From NCBI GenBank assembly GCA_964645005.1, contig CAZXYS010000027.1, positions 1-58,627 of the forward strand: DNA of 58,627 bases, read 5' to 3'. The notes beneath the pieces were generated by a model that was given only the letters and a program-made list of their open reading frames with translations, was not told the origin of the DNA and did not search any database. This DNA is from CAZXYS01 sp964645005 (GTDB lineage Bacteria > Bacteroidota > Ignavibacteria > Kapaibacteriales > UBA2268). A program made the translations under genes and the position numbers. Positions 1 through 8,418 of the stretch are shown piece after piece; within the stretch, counting starts at the first letter, position 1, and the number at the start of each line of letters is the position of its first letter.

Positions 1-6
1 AATATA

Positions 7-192
7 GATTCCCAAATCGGAATTTGGGAATCAGGAGCTTATTCAATTACGAATTGCGAATGAGGAATTAATACACCCCCCTTTGTCCCCCTTTTTTAAG
101 GGGGAATAAGATTCCTGCGCAGGAATCTTATTCTGTTGTTTTGTGACGCTGGAGCGTCATAAATTGCGTTCCAATGCGGGAGTGCTGGAACG
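7..192. repeat. array of five intergenic hairpins (REP-like)
   Basis: Five inverted repeats follow one another with almost no spacing. Arms 7-17/22-32 form a perfect 11-bp stem with loop CGGA. Arms 87-93/98-104 are a C-run and G-run stem of 7 bp with loop TTTT. Positions 104-133 form a perfect 30-bp palindrome centred on TGCGCA. Arms 144-149/154-159 form a 6-bp stem with loop TGGA. Arms 167-173/186-192 form a 7-bp stem whose inner wobble stem closes on GGGA. Three of the five therefore carry an NGGA tetraloop. No ORF is supported here. The block lies downstream of the minus-strand gene at 204-683, so part of it could stop transcription. The variety of stems fits clustered REP/BIME-like elements better than a single terminator. 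Confidence 0.7.
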
Positions 193-203
193 AGTAACTT
201 GTG

Positions 204-683
204 TCAGGTGAGGTTGTTGAATTCTGTTAGCTGCCGGGCGAAGTCGCTGCCTAATGAAAAGGCGATTATCATTGCTAAGATGTATAAGCCGATGATAATG
301 ATGTAAATAATCGCCAGTATTTTGTATATGTTGAAAGCTTTGCCCTGACGCTCGAAGCTGTGCTGTAAGGCTGCGCTGTCCTGGGTGTCGGAGTAGCTGC
401 GGTAGCCCTGGGATGCCTCGCGGAGCCTTATGCCGGCTATGATGATTGGGATGGTTAATGCCAAGCCGATCACTAACATGGGGATGGCTACGACTATGCC
501 TATGAGGCTTAATGATAGGATTATTGCGCCGATGATGAGTAATGCTATGTATAAGCTGCCCAGGATGATTGAAAATAGCCCGACGAAGTTCATGTCGGAA
601 CTCATTTTGTTGATAGTATGACCGAAGCCGAATGGTTCCTGGCTGCTATCGAAACTTTGCGGAGACGTGCCGGTTTGATCCAT
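204..683 (-). CDS. small integral membrane protein, DUF5362-like
   Basis: A 159-residue protein of unknown function. A polar N-terminus of about 30 residues (rich in Ser, Gln and Phe) is followed by a long hydrophobic stretch at about residues 32-85 that can hold two or three membrane helices. A soluble linker at about 88-115 contains SQGYRSYSDTQDSAALQHSF, and a last helix spans about 117-143. The arrangement of helices, AA-rich linker and final helix resembles the Bacteroidota DUF5362 family, but this is recognition by eye. The ATG start has a purine-rich AAAAGGA about 8 nt upstream. It is the last gene of the long minus-strand run and lies 220 bp beyond the histidine kinase gene, so it is probably a separate transcript. 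Confidence 0.75.
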   Translation of the reverse strand: MDQTGTSPQSFDSSQEPFGFGHTINKMSSDMNFVGLFSIILGSLYIALLIIGAIILSLSLIGIVVAIPMLVIGLALTIPIIIAGIRLREASQGYRSYSDTQDSAALQHSFERQGKAFNIYKILAIIYIIIIGLYILAMIIAFSLGSDFARQLTEFNNLT

Positions 684-809
684 GATTATTCCTTTTGATC
701 ATTTTGTACTTCGAATTAATTTATTAATGTAAGAATAATTATGGTTTTTTGCAAATAAGGGGTATCAGTTTATCAGAATAGTCTAAAAGAGCCATTTAAT
801 TGATAGAGA

Positions 810-880
810 GTCGTTGCGAGAAGATGATTTGATCTTCTCTGAACTTGAGATTGCTTCGTAGCTGCGCTCCTCGCAATGAC
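810..880. repeat. REP-like long inverted repeat
   Basis: The outer arms 810-820 (GTCGTTGCGAG) and 870-880 (CTCGCAATGAC) are complementary with one mismatch. An inner perfect 7-bp stem pairs 819-825 with 832-838. The right half contains GCTTCGTAGCTGCGCTCC, typical of the 'cattgcgag...gaagcaatctc' palindromes scattered between genes in many bacteria. It lies in the 220-bp gap between the membrane-protein gene and the histidine kinase gene. Nothing else is seen in that gap. Confidence 0.65.
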
Positions 881-903
881 ATACTAAATTGAAAAAATTG
901 GTT

Positions 904-3117
904 TTAAGAATTACCCTCGATTTTATTCATTGGGAGCGTGATCATGACTATGTTGCCTTCGTCGGCGCCGAATGATTCGACTTTCATGGTGCCGTTCATC
1001 ATTCTTATGTTTGCCGTGGCTCTGGCGAATCTGTAAATAATATCCTCTTTGTCAAATTCGAGTGCTTCGATTATGTTTGTAATGTTGTTTTTGTAGGTTT
1101 CGATCATTTCCGAGACGAGCGGATTGGGGCTGCTGAGGATCTGTATCTCGGCAGCGCTTTCGTAGCTGTTAGACTGGGTGTTAATTTGAATATTGCATTC
1201 TTTTGTGCCTGTGGAAAGGGCAAAGCATATTTCCGTCAGGGCTTCGGAAAGCATGGACTTGTCTGCAACTGCGGTAGGAGCCTGACTTTCCTCGGTCATT
1301 TCGATGCTTATCATTCCGTTGTTTTTTGTCTGCTCGGAAATTTCATTTTTGGTATTGTTGATCAAATCGCTAAGTTTTATTGTCGCTAGGTCGGTGGTTT
1401 CGCCTTCTTCCATGGTTTCAGCGACGTCGTCGATGTCGGAGATGAAGGTGAAGAGCCTCTCAGAGCTTCTTTCAGCTTCACCGAGGAAGATGTCGTGTTC
1501 TTCTTCTGTCTCGTAGGCTTTGCCGGAGAGTAGCTGCATATAGCCTATTATACTGGTCAGAGAGTTGCGTATCTGGTGGCTGAGCTTAATCATGAAGAAT
1601 GATTTAAATGCGCTGGCTTCTCTTGTGAGCAGCCCTGCAAGCTGGTTTTGTTTCCTGCGTATCATTGCCTGTTGTTCGGCGTATTTTTCGAGTGTGATGT
1701 CCCTTCCTATGCAGTAGATGAGGTTGTCGGTGCGGGAGATTGTGAAACTCCAGTCGATCCATTTGTCTTCGTTAGTTTTGGATTTCATGAGTATGTTAAC
1801 TCGTTCGGTGACTTCGTCGCCGGTTTTTTCGATGATGTTTTTGAAGCGGTTTCTTTCTTGGTCGGAGGCGAATAGGATGTCGATGTTCTTGCCGATCATT
1901 TCATCGGGTTTGTAGCCGAAGATTTTTTCGCAGGCGGGGTTCATGGACTTCCAGACGCCGTCGAAGTCGAGTACGGCGATGATATCTTTTGATGAATCGA
2001 GGATGCGTCTCTGTGATCTGGTCATGCTTTCGGCTAATTCCATTGCTCTGGCTTTTCTGGTGATGACTGAGAGAATGAATGAGAAGAAGCCTATGCTTAT
2101 GAGTAAAGATACTATAAGGGTTATATATGGCAATGTTTTTTGAAAAGTACCGCCGAAGTTCGGGACGGAGAAGAATTGGACTTTTAGCTTTCTGTCTGCA
2201 ATGTTCAGGTCTTTCCTGTTTGTTAGTTCGGGGTGGTAGTCGGTTTCCAGTAAATCTGCGTTGGAAGATTTATATACGACTTTGTTCTTTTTATTTTCGC
2301 GCTGGTCGATACATTTGAAGACGATGCTTGTGTCGCTGGGATTGCCCGAGCCAAGGGCATTCCTGAAGAAGGTGCGGGCATCGATCTCCAGCATTAGCAT
2401 GCCTTCAAGGTATTTTCTTCGCTGGTTAAGGTTTTCAACCTCTTCGTCTCTTTCGTAAATAGGGGATATGATGTAGAAACCGAGGGTGTCGGGTTCCCTG
2501 ATTTTGAAGAAATGGGTGGCAACGATTTTATTGCTGTCTCTGGCTTTTTCGATGGCTTTTCTTACAATGGAGTCGGTGGCGAAGTCGTAGCCGCTGCGAT
2601 GCCAGTTGGATTCGAGGGGGACAATATGCTCGACCGGAAAGTAAACGCCGCGTTTTCCTTCTGGGTATATCTCGTATTCGTAAAAACCTTCGGATTTGGC
2701 GTAATGTATGTATTCGGGTAGATTTTGATGTTCGACTCTGGGAGTGTACATGACGGTCAAGATCGAAGGGTACGATTTGATTGGGATTGAGCCGTATAGT
2801 TCGAAGATGTCCCTGACAACTTGCACATAGACATCGTACAAATTTCTCATGGAGCGGAGCACCTGGAAATCCTCGTTGTATTTTGATTCGAGGCGCGTCA
2901 TGACGGAACTGACGGCTTTGTCGAAAGCGCGGTTGTTTTCGGAATTAATACGCTGTTTTACGAGATAGAATGCGCCTATACTTAAAACGATAGTTACAAC
3001 GAGTACGATATATGCAGGGTAGGTTTTTGAAAACCCGTAGACTTTAGTTTTCTGTTTTGAAGATTCTTTGAGAATCGATTCGTATGAAGATTCTTGTTTA
3101 TTAGTATTTTTTGCCAT
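904..3117 (-). CDS. CHASE-PAS sensor histidine kinase with degenerate ATPase domain
   Basis: A 737-residue membrane sensor. Transmembrane helices at about 34-56 and 330-354 flank an extracytoplasmic CHASE-type ligand-binding domain (about 95-235). A PAS domain follows at about 370-485 (motifs DSSKDIIAVLDFDG and ENIFGYK-like CEKIFGYKPDEMIG), then a HisKA dimerisation helix with the phospho-acceptor His at about residue 514 in LSHQIRNSLT. The C-terminal HATPase region (about 600-737) keeps a G2-like end (ANIRMMNGTMKVES...VMITLP). It lacks a recognisable N-box Asn (the segment reads EALTEICFALSTGT) and has no DxGxG G1 box. Autokinase activity is therefore doubtful; it may act as a phosphatase, a scaffold or a dimerisation partner. 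The gene starts 20 bp after the response regulator gene, so the two are almost certainly co-transcribed. Confidence 0.9.
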   Translation of the reverse strand: MAKNTNKQESSYESILKESSKQKTKVYGFSKTYPAYIVLVVTIVLSIGAFYLVKQRINSENNRAFDKAVSSVMTRLESKYNEDFQVLRSMRNLYDVYVQVVRDIFELYGSIPIKSYPSILTVMYTPRVEHQNLPEYIHYAKSEGFYEYEIYPEGKRGVYFPVEHIVPLESNWHRSGYDFATDSIVRKAIEKARDSNKIVATHFFKIREPDTLGFYIISPIYERDEEVENLNQRRKYLEGMLMLEIDARTFFRNALGSGNPSDTSIVFKCIDQRENKKNKVVYKSSNADLLETDYHPELTNRKDLNIADRKLKVQFFSVPNFGGTFQKTLPYITLIVSLLISIGFFSFILSVITRKARAMELAESMTRSQRRILDSSKDIIAVLDFDGVWKSMNPACEKIFGYKPDEMIGKNIDILFASDQERNRFKNIIEKTGDEVTERVNILMKSKTNEDKWIDWSFTISRTDNLIYCIGRDITLEKYAEQQAMIRRKQNQLAGLLTREASAFKSFFMIKLSHQIRNSLTSIIGYMQLLSGKAYETEEEHDIFLGEAERSSERLFTFISDIDDVAETMEEGETTDLATIKLSDLINNTKNEISEQTKNNGMISIEMTEESQAPTAVADKSMLSEALTEICFALSTGTKECNIQINTQSNSYESAAEIQILSSPNPLVSEMIETYKNNITNIIEALEFDKEDIIYRFARATANIRMMNGTMKVESFGADEGNIVMITLPMNKIEGNS

Positions 3118-3137
3118 TGTCAGAAGAAATTTGTTCC

Positions 3138-3524
3138 TTAGTTATTTTTTTGTTTAATTGTTTGCACTACTTCGTCAGCAAAAGTTAATGTGTTTATTGG
3201 TTTTGCTATGTAATGGTCGAAACCTTGATTTAAATACTTCTCCCTGTCGTTGGATTTAGCGAATCCGGTAACAGCAATTATCGGTATATTATCTCCGTGT
3301 TCCTGTTGTCTGACATAGTTCAAAACTTCCGAGCCGTTAATATCGGGTAATAGAATATCTACTATAATGCATGCGGGTGAATTGTCTTTTAACCACTCCA
3401 TAGCGGTATTGCCATCGTTAAAATCAATAGTTTGATATCCTGTTTTCTTTAATACTGTGCTGAATAGTTTTCTAACAGACTGGTTGTCTTCTATAACACA
3501 AATATTGTTATTATCTTCAGCCAT
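3138..3524 (-). CDS. single-domain response regulator (CheY-like receiver)
   Basis: A 128-residue protein consisting only of a REC domain. The acidic pocket Glu12-Asp13, phospho-acceptor Asp56 (in IIVDILLPDINGSEVL), switch Thr86 (IIAVTGFA) and Lys108 (YIAKPIN) are all present, so it should accept phosphate. There is no output domain, so it must act by protein contact or pass phosphate on. It is the first gene of a two-gene unit with the CHASE-PAS kinase 20 bp downstream. Because that kinase has an eroded ATP-binding domain, the phosphate donor may be another kinase. The ATG start fits the length of the family. Confidence 0.93.
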   Translation of the reverse strand: MAEDNNNICVIEDNQSVRKLFSTVLKKTGYQTIDFNDGNTAMEWLKDNSPACIIVDILLPDINGSEVLNYVRQQEHGDNIPIIAVTGFAKSNDREKYLNQGFDHYIAKPINTLTFADEVVQTIKQKNN

Positions 3525-3598
3525 TTTTCACCATCAAAGTATTTTATAACATTTTTAAATTAAAAAAATAATTAATTTCTAAAATATAGATAAAATTT

Positions 3599-4972
3599 TT
3601 ATTGAACAACCTGTATTTCAACTCTTCTGTTTTTTTCACGACCTTGAGGTGTTCTGTTGTCTGCGATGGGGTTCAATGAACCGCGTGCGTAGTCATAGAC
3701 CCTGCCTCTGCTGATGCCTTTGTTCAATAGATAACGAACAACCTGATTGGCTCTTCTTCGTGAGCGCGATTGATTTTGCTGTAATGTCCCCGCGTTGTCA
3801 GAATAGCCAACGATCCTGACTTCTAATCCGGGGTTTTGTTTCATATAATTTGCGAGTTCGTCGAGATATTTTTCTATTGCCGGTGTAGGCTTAGTGTCTT
3901 CCGGTTTTTTATAGGAGAATGTTTCCTCTCTGCCAGGTACGATCTCGATTTTCTTCTCCTCTTTTCCTTCTTCCGGTTTTTCGACACTTGCTGTCAGGGT
4001 GTCTTCTCGTATAGGCGGCTGCGGTTTTACGGAAACTTCTTCAACGACTTTGCCTGTGTTAACGACAGCCAGATCGGTTTTAGGCATATTTGCCAGAGGT
4101 AAGAAGCCGGGAAATTCAACGGGCTGCTCCATGTCAACAGAAGCTAAATAAGGCTCGTCGGGACGCGCAAAGGGATCAAAGAAAAGTGTGTCCTTATTTA
4201 CTTCATCAGGACCTATCTTTACCGATAAGCCAATCCTGCCGAAAATGGTATTCCAGGAGGAACCGAAGTCAGAAAGAATAGCGCTGCCCCCATGAAAGGA
4301 AATGAAGGGGGTGAAATTCATTCTGAACTTATCGGCTATATCCGTGACAAAGATGTCCCAGCCGGCGCCTATGTTCAAGCCGTAACGAAATTTGAAATTG
4401 TTGAGCTGCAGGACTCTGTCGTCGAGAATTGTTCCTGTGTGCTCAAATTTATGTCTGAATTTGGTGTCCCATGCGTAAGGCAATTCAAAATCGAGACCGG
4501 CGAAAGCATGCAGCCCTTCTATGCTGAAATTATAACGTGCATAAGTTGATATTGAAATATAGCTGATTTTTGTTAATTGTTGATACACCAAATTGACAGT
4601 ATCAAGATTGTTGGCTTCGGTTTCGGAAGTGGCAGCCCTGTAGTCAAATAAATTTACCCTAATTCCAGCGCCAAATCTTTTCTCGGATGGCAGCCATTCG
4701 CCTGTTAAGCCTGTGAAATAGCCGTATCCTTTACCGGCTGGGAAATCAACCAACTGATTTGTGGAATCTATTGGGCGCAGTGGATTGATCGGTGTTTTGA
4801 ACTTGCTGAAATAGACATTAAGATTTGTACCGGCGGAAGCGCCAAACCACCACTCGCTGTACTGCCGATTGTAGACGATGGTGTCTTTACTGCCGGCAAC
4901 CTCTTCGTAAGTAATCTTGCCTGGAGGTGCCTGAGCTGCAACCGCTGAAGTCAGGATCAGGGCTGTTATCAA
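3599..4972 (-). CDS. OmpA-family outer-membrane protein with N-terminal beta-barrel
   Basis: About 457 residues. A signal peptide ending in AVAAQA is followed by a beta-rich region with alternating aromatic residues (about 20-255) that reads as an outer-membrane barrel. A Pro/Glu/Lys-rich linker spans about 290-345, and the C-terminal OmpA peptidoglycan-binding domain spans about 350-457 (RIVGYSDNAGTLQQNQ...SRSRRRANQVVRYL...NRRVEIQVV). It should tie the outer membrane to the cell wall. The start is uncertain: the frame is open up to a stop at 5012-5014 but has no ATG. TTG at 4972 gives a signal peptide with no basic n-region. CTG at 5002 or ATT at 5005 would add a Lys-containing n-region (LTQALKYSVQ) and a more normal signal peptide. 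A candidate promoter lies at 5039-5068. It sits between the T9SS cargo operon and the two-component genes. Confidence 0.85.
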   Translation of the reverse strand: MITALILTSAVAAQAPPGKITYEEVAGSKDTIVYNRQYSEWWFGASAGTNLNVYFSKFKTPINPLRPIDSTNQLVDFPAGKGYGYFTGLTGEWLPSEKRFGAGIRVNLFDYRAATSETEANNLDTVNLVYQQLTKISYISISTYARYNFSIEGLHAFAGLDFELPYAWDTKFRHKFEHTGTILDDRVLQLNNFKFRYGLNIGAGWDIFVTDIADKFRMNFTPFISFHGGSAILSDFGSSWNTIFGRIGLSVKIGPDEVNKDTLFFDPFARPDEPYLASVDMEQPVEFPGFLPLANMPKTDLAVVNTGKVVEEVSVKPQPPIREDTLTASVEKPEEGKEEKKIEIVPGREETFSYKKPEDTKPTPAIEKYLDELANYMKQNPGLEVRIVGYSDNAGTLQQNQSRSRRRANQVVRYLLNKGISRGRVYDYARGSLNPIADNRTPQGREKNRRVEIQVVQ

Positions 4973-5038
4973 TTGGACGCTATATTTTAATGCCTGTGTC
5001 AGAATAGTCTGTTATTTTTTCGAAAAATCTTTGTTTTT

Positions 5039-5068
5039 TAAAATTATATTATAATTGATTTTGTCAAA
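5039..5068 (-). promoter_or_regulatory. candidate Bacteroidota-type promoter for the OmpA gene
   Basis: On the minus strand TTTG (5068-5065) is followed after 18 nt by TAATTTTA (5046-5039), one base from the Bacteroidota -7 consensus TAnnTTTG. The element lies 34-41 nt upstream of the possible ATT/CTG starts of the OmpA gene. It overlaps an AT palindrome at 5042-5056. Pattern match only. Confidence 0.35.
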
Positions 5069-5082
5069 TTTTGTACCGAATA

Positions 5083-7035
5083 TCATTTTATTATTAAAAT
5101 AGTTTTTGATAATTTTTCAGTTGGAGTTATATAATTCAAAATATAAGCTCCGGATGGTATATTGTCAATTTTACAGCTCATTTCGTAAATTCCGTGCTCA
5201 ATGTCATTATCAATGAATGATTTGATCTTCATTCCATTAATATTGCTTAAAAATAGTTTGTGCATGCCGTCTTCGACAGCGTTGAATTTCACCGTCATCT
5301 CATCGGAAACCGGATTTGGCTTTACCTCAAGAGAAAATTTTTCAGTTGTATATCCAACAGTTCTGTCTGTTTTTCCTATACAATTTTCTTCAATCCGGAT
5401 GGAGCCATGGTCTCTGTCAATAATTATAAGGCTGTCGTTAGTTATTTTGAATTTTGATATTAATATTTCTTCATGCATTGTATCTCCCTGAACTACGACT
5501 GATGGATACAAATCCATAGTTTCTATTAGAATAACATCATTCATGGAGTATCTTACGGTATCTTTTCTGGTTGATGAAGGAATTACTCTTTCTCTTTCCT
5601 GAACGAAAAGTAATTGATTGGGGATGATTATCTCGATATCAATATTATAACTCTTGGACAGAATTTCAGGGATGTCGGCGCCTTTTTTGAAGTTGAGCGG
5701 CACTTCTATCTCTTTTCCGACTTGTGATACTATGTGAGGGATGCTAACAACAGCACGATACCTGACATTGCAGGTAGAAGTATCCCTGTCTGAAGTGAAT
5801 TCAAAGTTTTTCCATACTTTTATGTCGTAGCCGGTTACAATGCGACCGGCAGATACAAGTGTATCGCCTGTAGGTGAATAATTTGCCGAAATTATTTGAC
5901 CTCCATGATCGATGCTGACCTCTTCGAATTCCCTGAGTTCCGGGATTATGAACTGGCGGATTGTGTCATCCAAAGAGGCTGACATTGCGTATCGACCACC
6001 CGGGTGGAATTCGGTGTGGCGTACATGCAAATTGTGTACATCGAAAGTATGCAATAGAGAAGCGTTTTCAATATCCCAATAACGGGCGGTTTTATCTACT
6101 CCGCCGGAAAGTATGAATTTCCCGCCGGGTGAGAAGTCTGCCGACCAGACATTCAATTGAAAGCCGTTTTGATTGCCGTGTCCTGATAGCTCGACAGGCA
6201 GATCACCGGTTTTCCAGTTTCTTATCAATATTCTGCCGTCGGCAGTGGTGTAAGCGATGGAATCGCCGGAAGGGGAGAAGGTTATTGAATGAATCTCGCT
6301 TGGAGGGGTTACATCAAAATTTGCTATTTCCATACCTGTTTTCAGGTCGTAAATTTTTACAAGAGGATCCCAGGAAGCGCAGGCTGCTATGGATCGGGTA
6401 GGATGTGCGGCGCATGTCTTTACTGATTTATTGAAGTCGCTGCTTGAAATATCTGTTGTGGTTTGATTAATTCTGTCCCATAAAACCAGTTTCTTGTCTA
6501 CTGCAATTAATGCAGAATCCTTATTATGCAAAAATTTTGCATAGAAAACGAATGAACCCGGCGCAAACACTACGGAATCAAGAGGCTGGCGGGTGCCTAT
6601 CTCCCACAAATAAACTGTTTCATCATCGCCTGCAGATAATACATGTGCCCCGTCGGGGGATATTCTTACTGATCTGATTTCGTTTTCATGGGCGTATAAT
6701 CGTTCCCAAATCAGTTTTGGCTTGATGAGGAAATCTTTTCTAACGCGGAAGTTGAGCTTGAGTGAATCCAAATATGGTACATCCCATAAATAACTGTCAC
6801 CTGTAACATTATCAGCTATTAAATTCCATGTGTTACCGTGGTCGGAGGAATATTCAATGGTGACCGGGTCATTTCCTGTGCCTGTCCACCGGATATTAAC
6901 TGTTTCTCCGATGTATATTGTATCTGAGGCTGTGGGAGCGACTATCTCTATATCAGCTTTTGATGAATAAGGATGGAATATAAGCGAAATAAAAACGCTT
7001 AGAAAGATATACGATATGTTTCTTAGTTTTTTCAT
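5083..7035 (-). CDS. secreted WD40-repeat protein with T9SS sorting domain
   Basis: 650 residues. A signal peptide (MKKLRNISYIFLSVFISLIF...SSKA) leads to an Ig-like sandwich at about 28-100 (VNIRWTGTGNDPVTIEYSSDHGNTW split by short gaps). A seven-blade-type WD40 propeller covers about 108-410, with recognisable blades such as VLSAGDDETVYLWE, FILSGGVDKTARYWD and AMSASLDDTIRQF. A beta-rich domain follows at about 420-560. The end, with VKPNPVSDEMTVKF...LSNINGMKIKSF...GAYILNY...SKTILIIK, is a T9SS type A sorting domain. The protein should cross the outer membrane by T9SS and stay surface-bound or be released. Its ATG overlaps the stop of the upstream 448-residue gene by 4 bp, so the two are translationally coupled. 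The partner of the propeller is unknown. Confidence 0.88.
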   Translation of the reverse strand: MKKLRNISYIFLSVFISLIFHPYSSKADIEIVAPTASDTIYIGETVNIRWTGTGNDPVTIEYSSDHGNTWNLIADNVTGDSYLWDVPYLDSLKLNFRVRKDFLIKPKLIWERLYAHENEIRSVRISPDGAHVLSAGDDETVYLWEIGTRQPLDSVVFAPGSFVFYAKFLHNKDSALIAVDKKLVLWDRINQTTTDISSSDFNKSVKTCAAHPTRSIAACASWDPLVKIYDLKTGMEIANFDVTPPSEIHSITFSPSGDSIAYTTADGRILIRNWKTGDLPVELSGHGNQNGFQLNVWSADFSPGGKFILSGGVDKTARYWDIENASLLHTFDVHNLHVRHTEFHPGGRYAMSASLDDTIRQFIIPELREFEEVSIDHGGQIISANYSPTGDTLVSAGRIVTGYDIKVWKNFEFTSDRDTSTCNVRYRAVVSIPHIVSQVGKEIEVPLNFKKGADIPEILSKSYNIDIEIIIPNQLLFVQERERVIPSSTRKDTVRYSMNDVILIETMDLYPSVVVQGDTMHEEILISKFKITNDSLIIIDRDHGSIRIEENCIGKTDRTVGYTTEKFSLEVKPNPVSDEMTVKFNAVEDGMHKLFLSNINGMKIKSFIDNDIEHGIYEMSCKIDNIPSGAYILNYITPTEKLSKTILIIK

Positions 7036-8378
7036 CGGATTAGTTGAAGTTTAACAATGGCTTTTGAGACTTCCACGTTGGGATCATCTATTGGCTGTGC
7101 TATGAATACCATGTCATATAATCCCTGAGAGGCAGCCAATAATGAAGCGGCATCGAAAACGACAGTGTGGTTTACGCCGCGATCTATTCTTTCCTGATCT
7201 ATAAGAGTTGTCATGAGTCTTCCTTCAAGATTATAGACTCTGACGGTCAGGATGACGTCATCATCAAGGTCATATTCGACGGTAGTGCTTTCGCTGAATG
7301 GATTCTCGAGCGGATGTGCTCTCGTGATAACAGCGTTGGGAATGGGAACGCAGCAAATAGCGCGCTCATGATAATTGCCAAGAGTGTCAGTATAAGATAT
7401 ATCATGAATTTCGTTATTAAAATCCTGATATTGAAGCAGATAGCAATATTCCTCGCCCCTGTAATCAACAGTGTCATAAGCGTATATGTATACGAAAGGA
7501 CCTTCATCTCTTTTGGTTGTGCCCTGACCTATCAGTAATTGATCCATCTGAGTGGGACCATCCCAGCGGGCTGCGACATGATTGTATTCGACCTGAGTGG
7601 TATCATCAGTTGATAAGGGAACTATGCCGCGTTTAAGGATGAAGCCTCGATTGTAGGCTTCCTGAGACATTTGCCATCGGAGAAGAACTTTTCTGGTGCC
7701 CGCGTATTCGCAGTGGAAATAATCCAGATCCATAATTGGACCTGTGGTGTCATCCTTTTCATATCGGACTGTTGTTGTTTGCCCGAAATCGTGCATTTCG
7801 TAATTATCATTGCTTTCACCCCATGGGATATTCGGTGGATGAATGCTGTCACTTTCCATCTTGAAAGCGCACGCCTGATAGTAATCCTGGGGCATTAGCC
7901 AATTCAGATCAGCAGGGATGGTTTGACCATTTTTCGAAAAGACTCTGAAAGAGCCTATCTTTATACCGGAATCTTGGGGAACAAAAACAGCATCATTATA
8001 GTCGTCAGGACCTGCTATAGTTATACTTAATCTCTCGCTAAAAGTACGAGGTGTAATGTAATAAGAGGATGTTGGCAGCTGCCCGGTAAATGCGCGTTGA
8101 GGAAGTTCCGTAGTTCCCGCTATAAGTTCGATCTCGATGTTATTTGGGTCAATCTGGTATACAGAGTCGGCAAAATTGACCATGAATGTGCCGTTAGCCC
8201 ATCGATCCCATCGGTCATCGCTTCTTAACAATCTAATATCAAATTCGAGGGTATCGGGTTGCATCAAAAATATATTTTCTAAACGAGCAATACCTATGGT
8301 GTCCACGTTTTGAGCATAAAGCGGGGACATGGAAAAGAATATTATAGTTAAAATTAATATTTTTTTTAAAAAGGGCAT
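7032..8378 (-). CDS. secreted T9SS cargo protein of unknown function
   Basis: 448 residues with a clear signal peptide (MPFLKKILILTIIFFSMSPLYAQ is cleaved after AQ). The middle is beta-rich, with no enzyme motif recognised. About residues 25-160 resemble a cohesin/Ig-like sandwich region common in such secreted proteins (weak). A fibronectin-like segment (VLLRWQMSQEAYNRGFILKR) follows at about 225-330. The C-terminus has AHPLENPFSESTTVEYDLDD then VYNLEGRLMTTLID and a final KAIVKLQLIR, matching a T9SS type A sorting domain. It lies in an operon, 40 bp after the dockerin-ended gene and overlapping the WD40 gene by 4 bp. Confidence 0.82.
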   Translation of the reverse strand: MPFLKKILILTIIFFSMSPLYAQNVDTIGIARLENIFLMQPDTLEFDIRLLRSDDRWDRWANGTFMVNFADSVYQIDPNNIEIELIAGTTELPQRAFTGQLPTSSYYITPRTFSERLSITIAGPDDYNDAVFVPQDSGIKIGSFRVFSKNGQTIPADLNWLMPQDYYQACAFKMESDSIHPPNIPWGESNDNYEMHDFGQTTTVRYEKDDTTGPIMDLDYFHCEYAGTRKVLLRWQMSQEAYNRGFILKRGIVPLSTDDTTQVEYNHVAARWDGPTQMDQLLIGQGTTKRDEGPFVYIYAYDTVDYRGEEYCYLLQYQDFNNEIHDISYTDTLGNYHERAICCVPIPNAVITRAHPLENPFSESTTVEYDLDDDVILTVRVYNLEGRLMTTLIDQERIDRGVNHTVVFDAASLLAASQGLYDMVFIAQPIDDPNVEVSKAIVKLQLIR

Positions 8379-8418
8379 TTATGTTTTGTATATTAATTAT
8401 GTAAATGAAAAAATTTTA

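Noticed and set aside
5042..5056. AATTATA-T-TATAATT palindrome as a terminator
   Set aside because: Only A-T pairs and no T-tract; more likely part of an AT-rich promoter.
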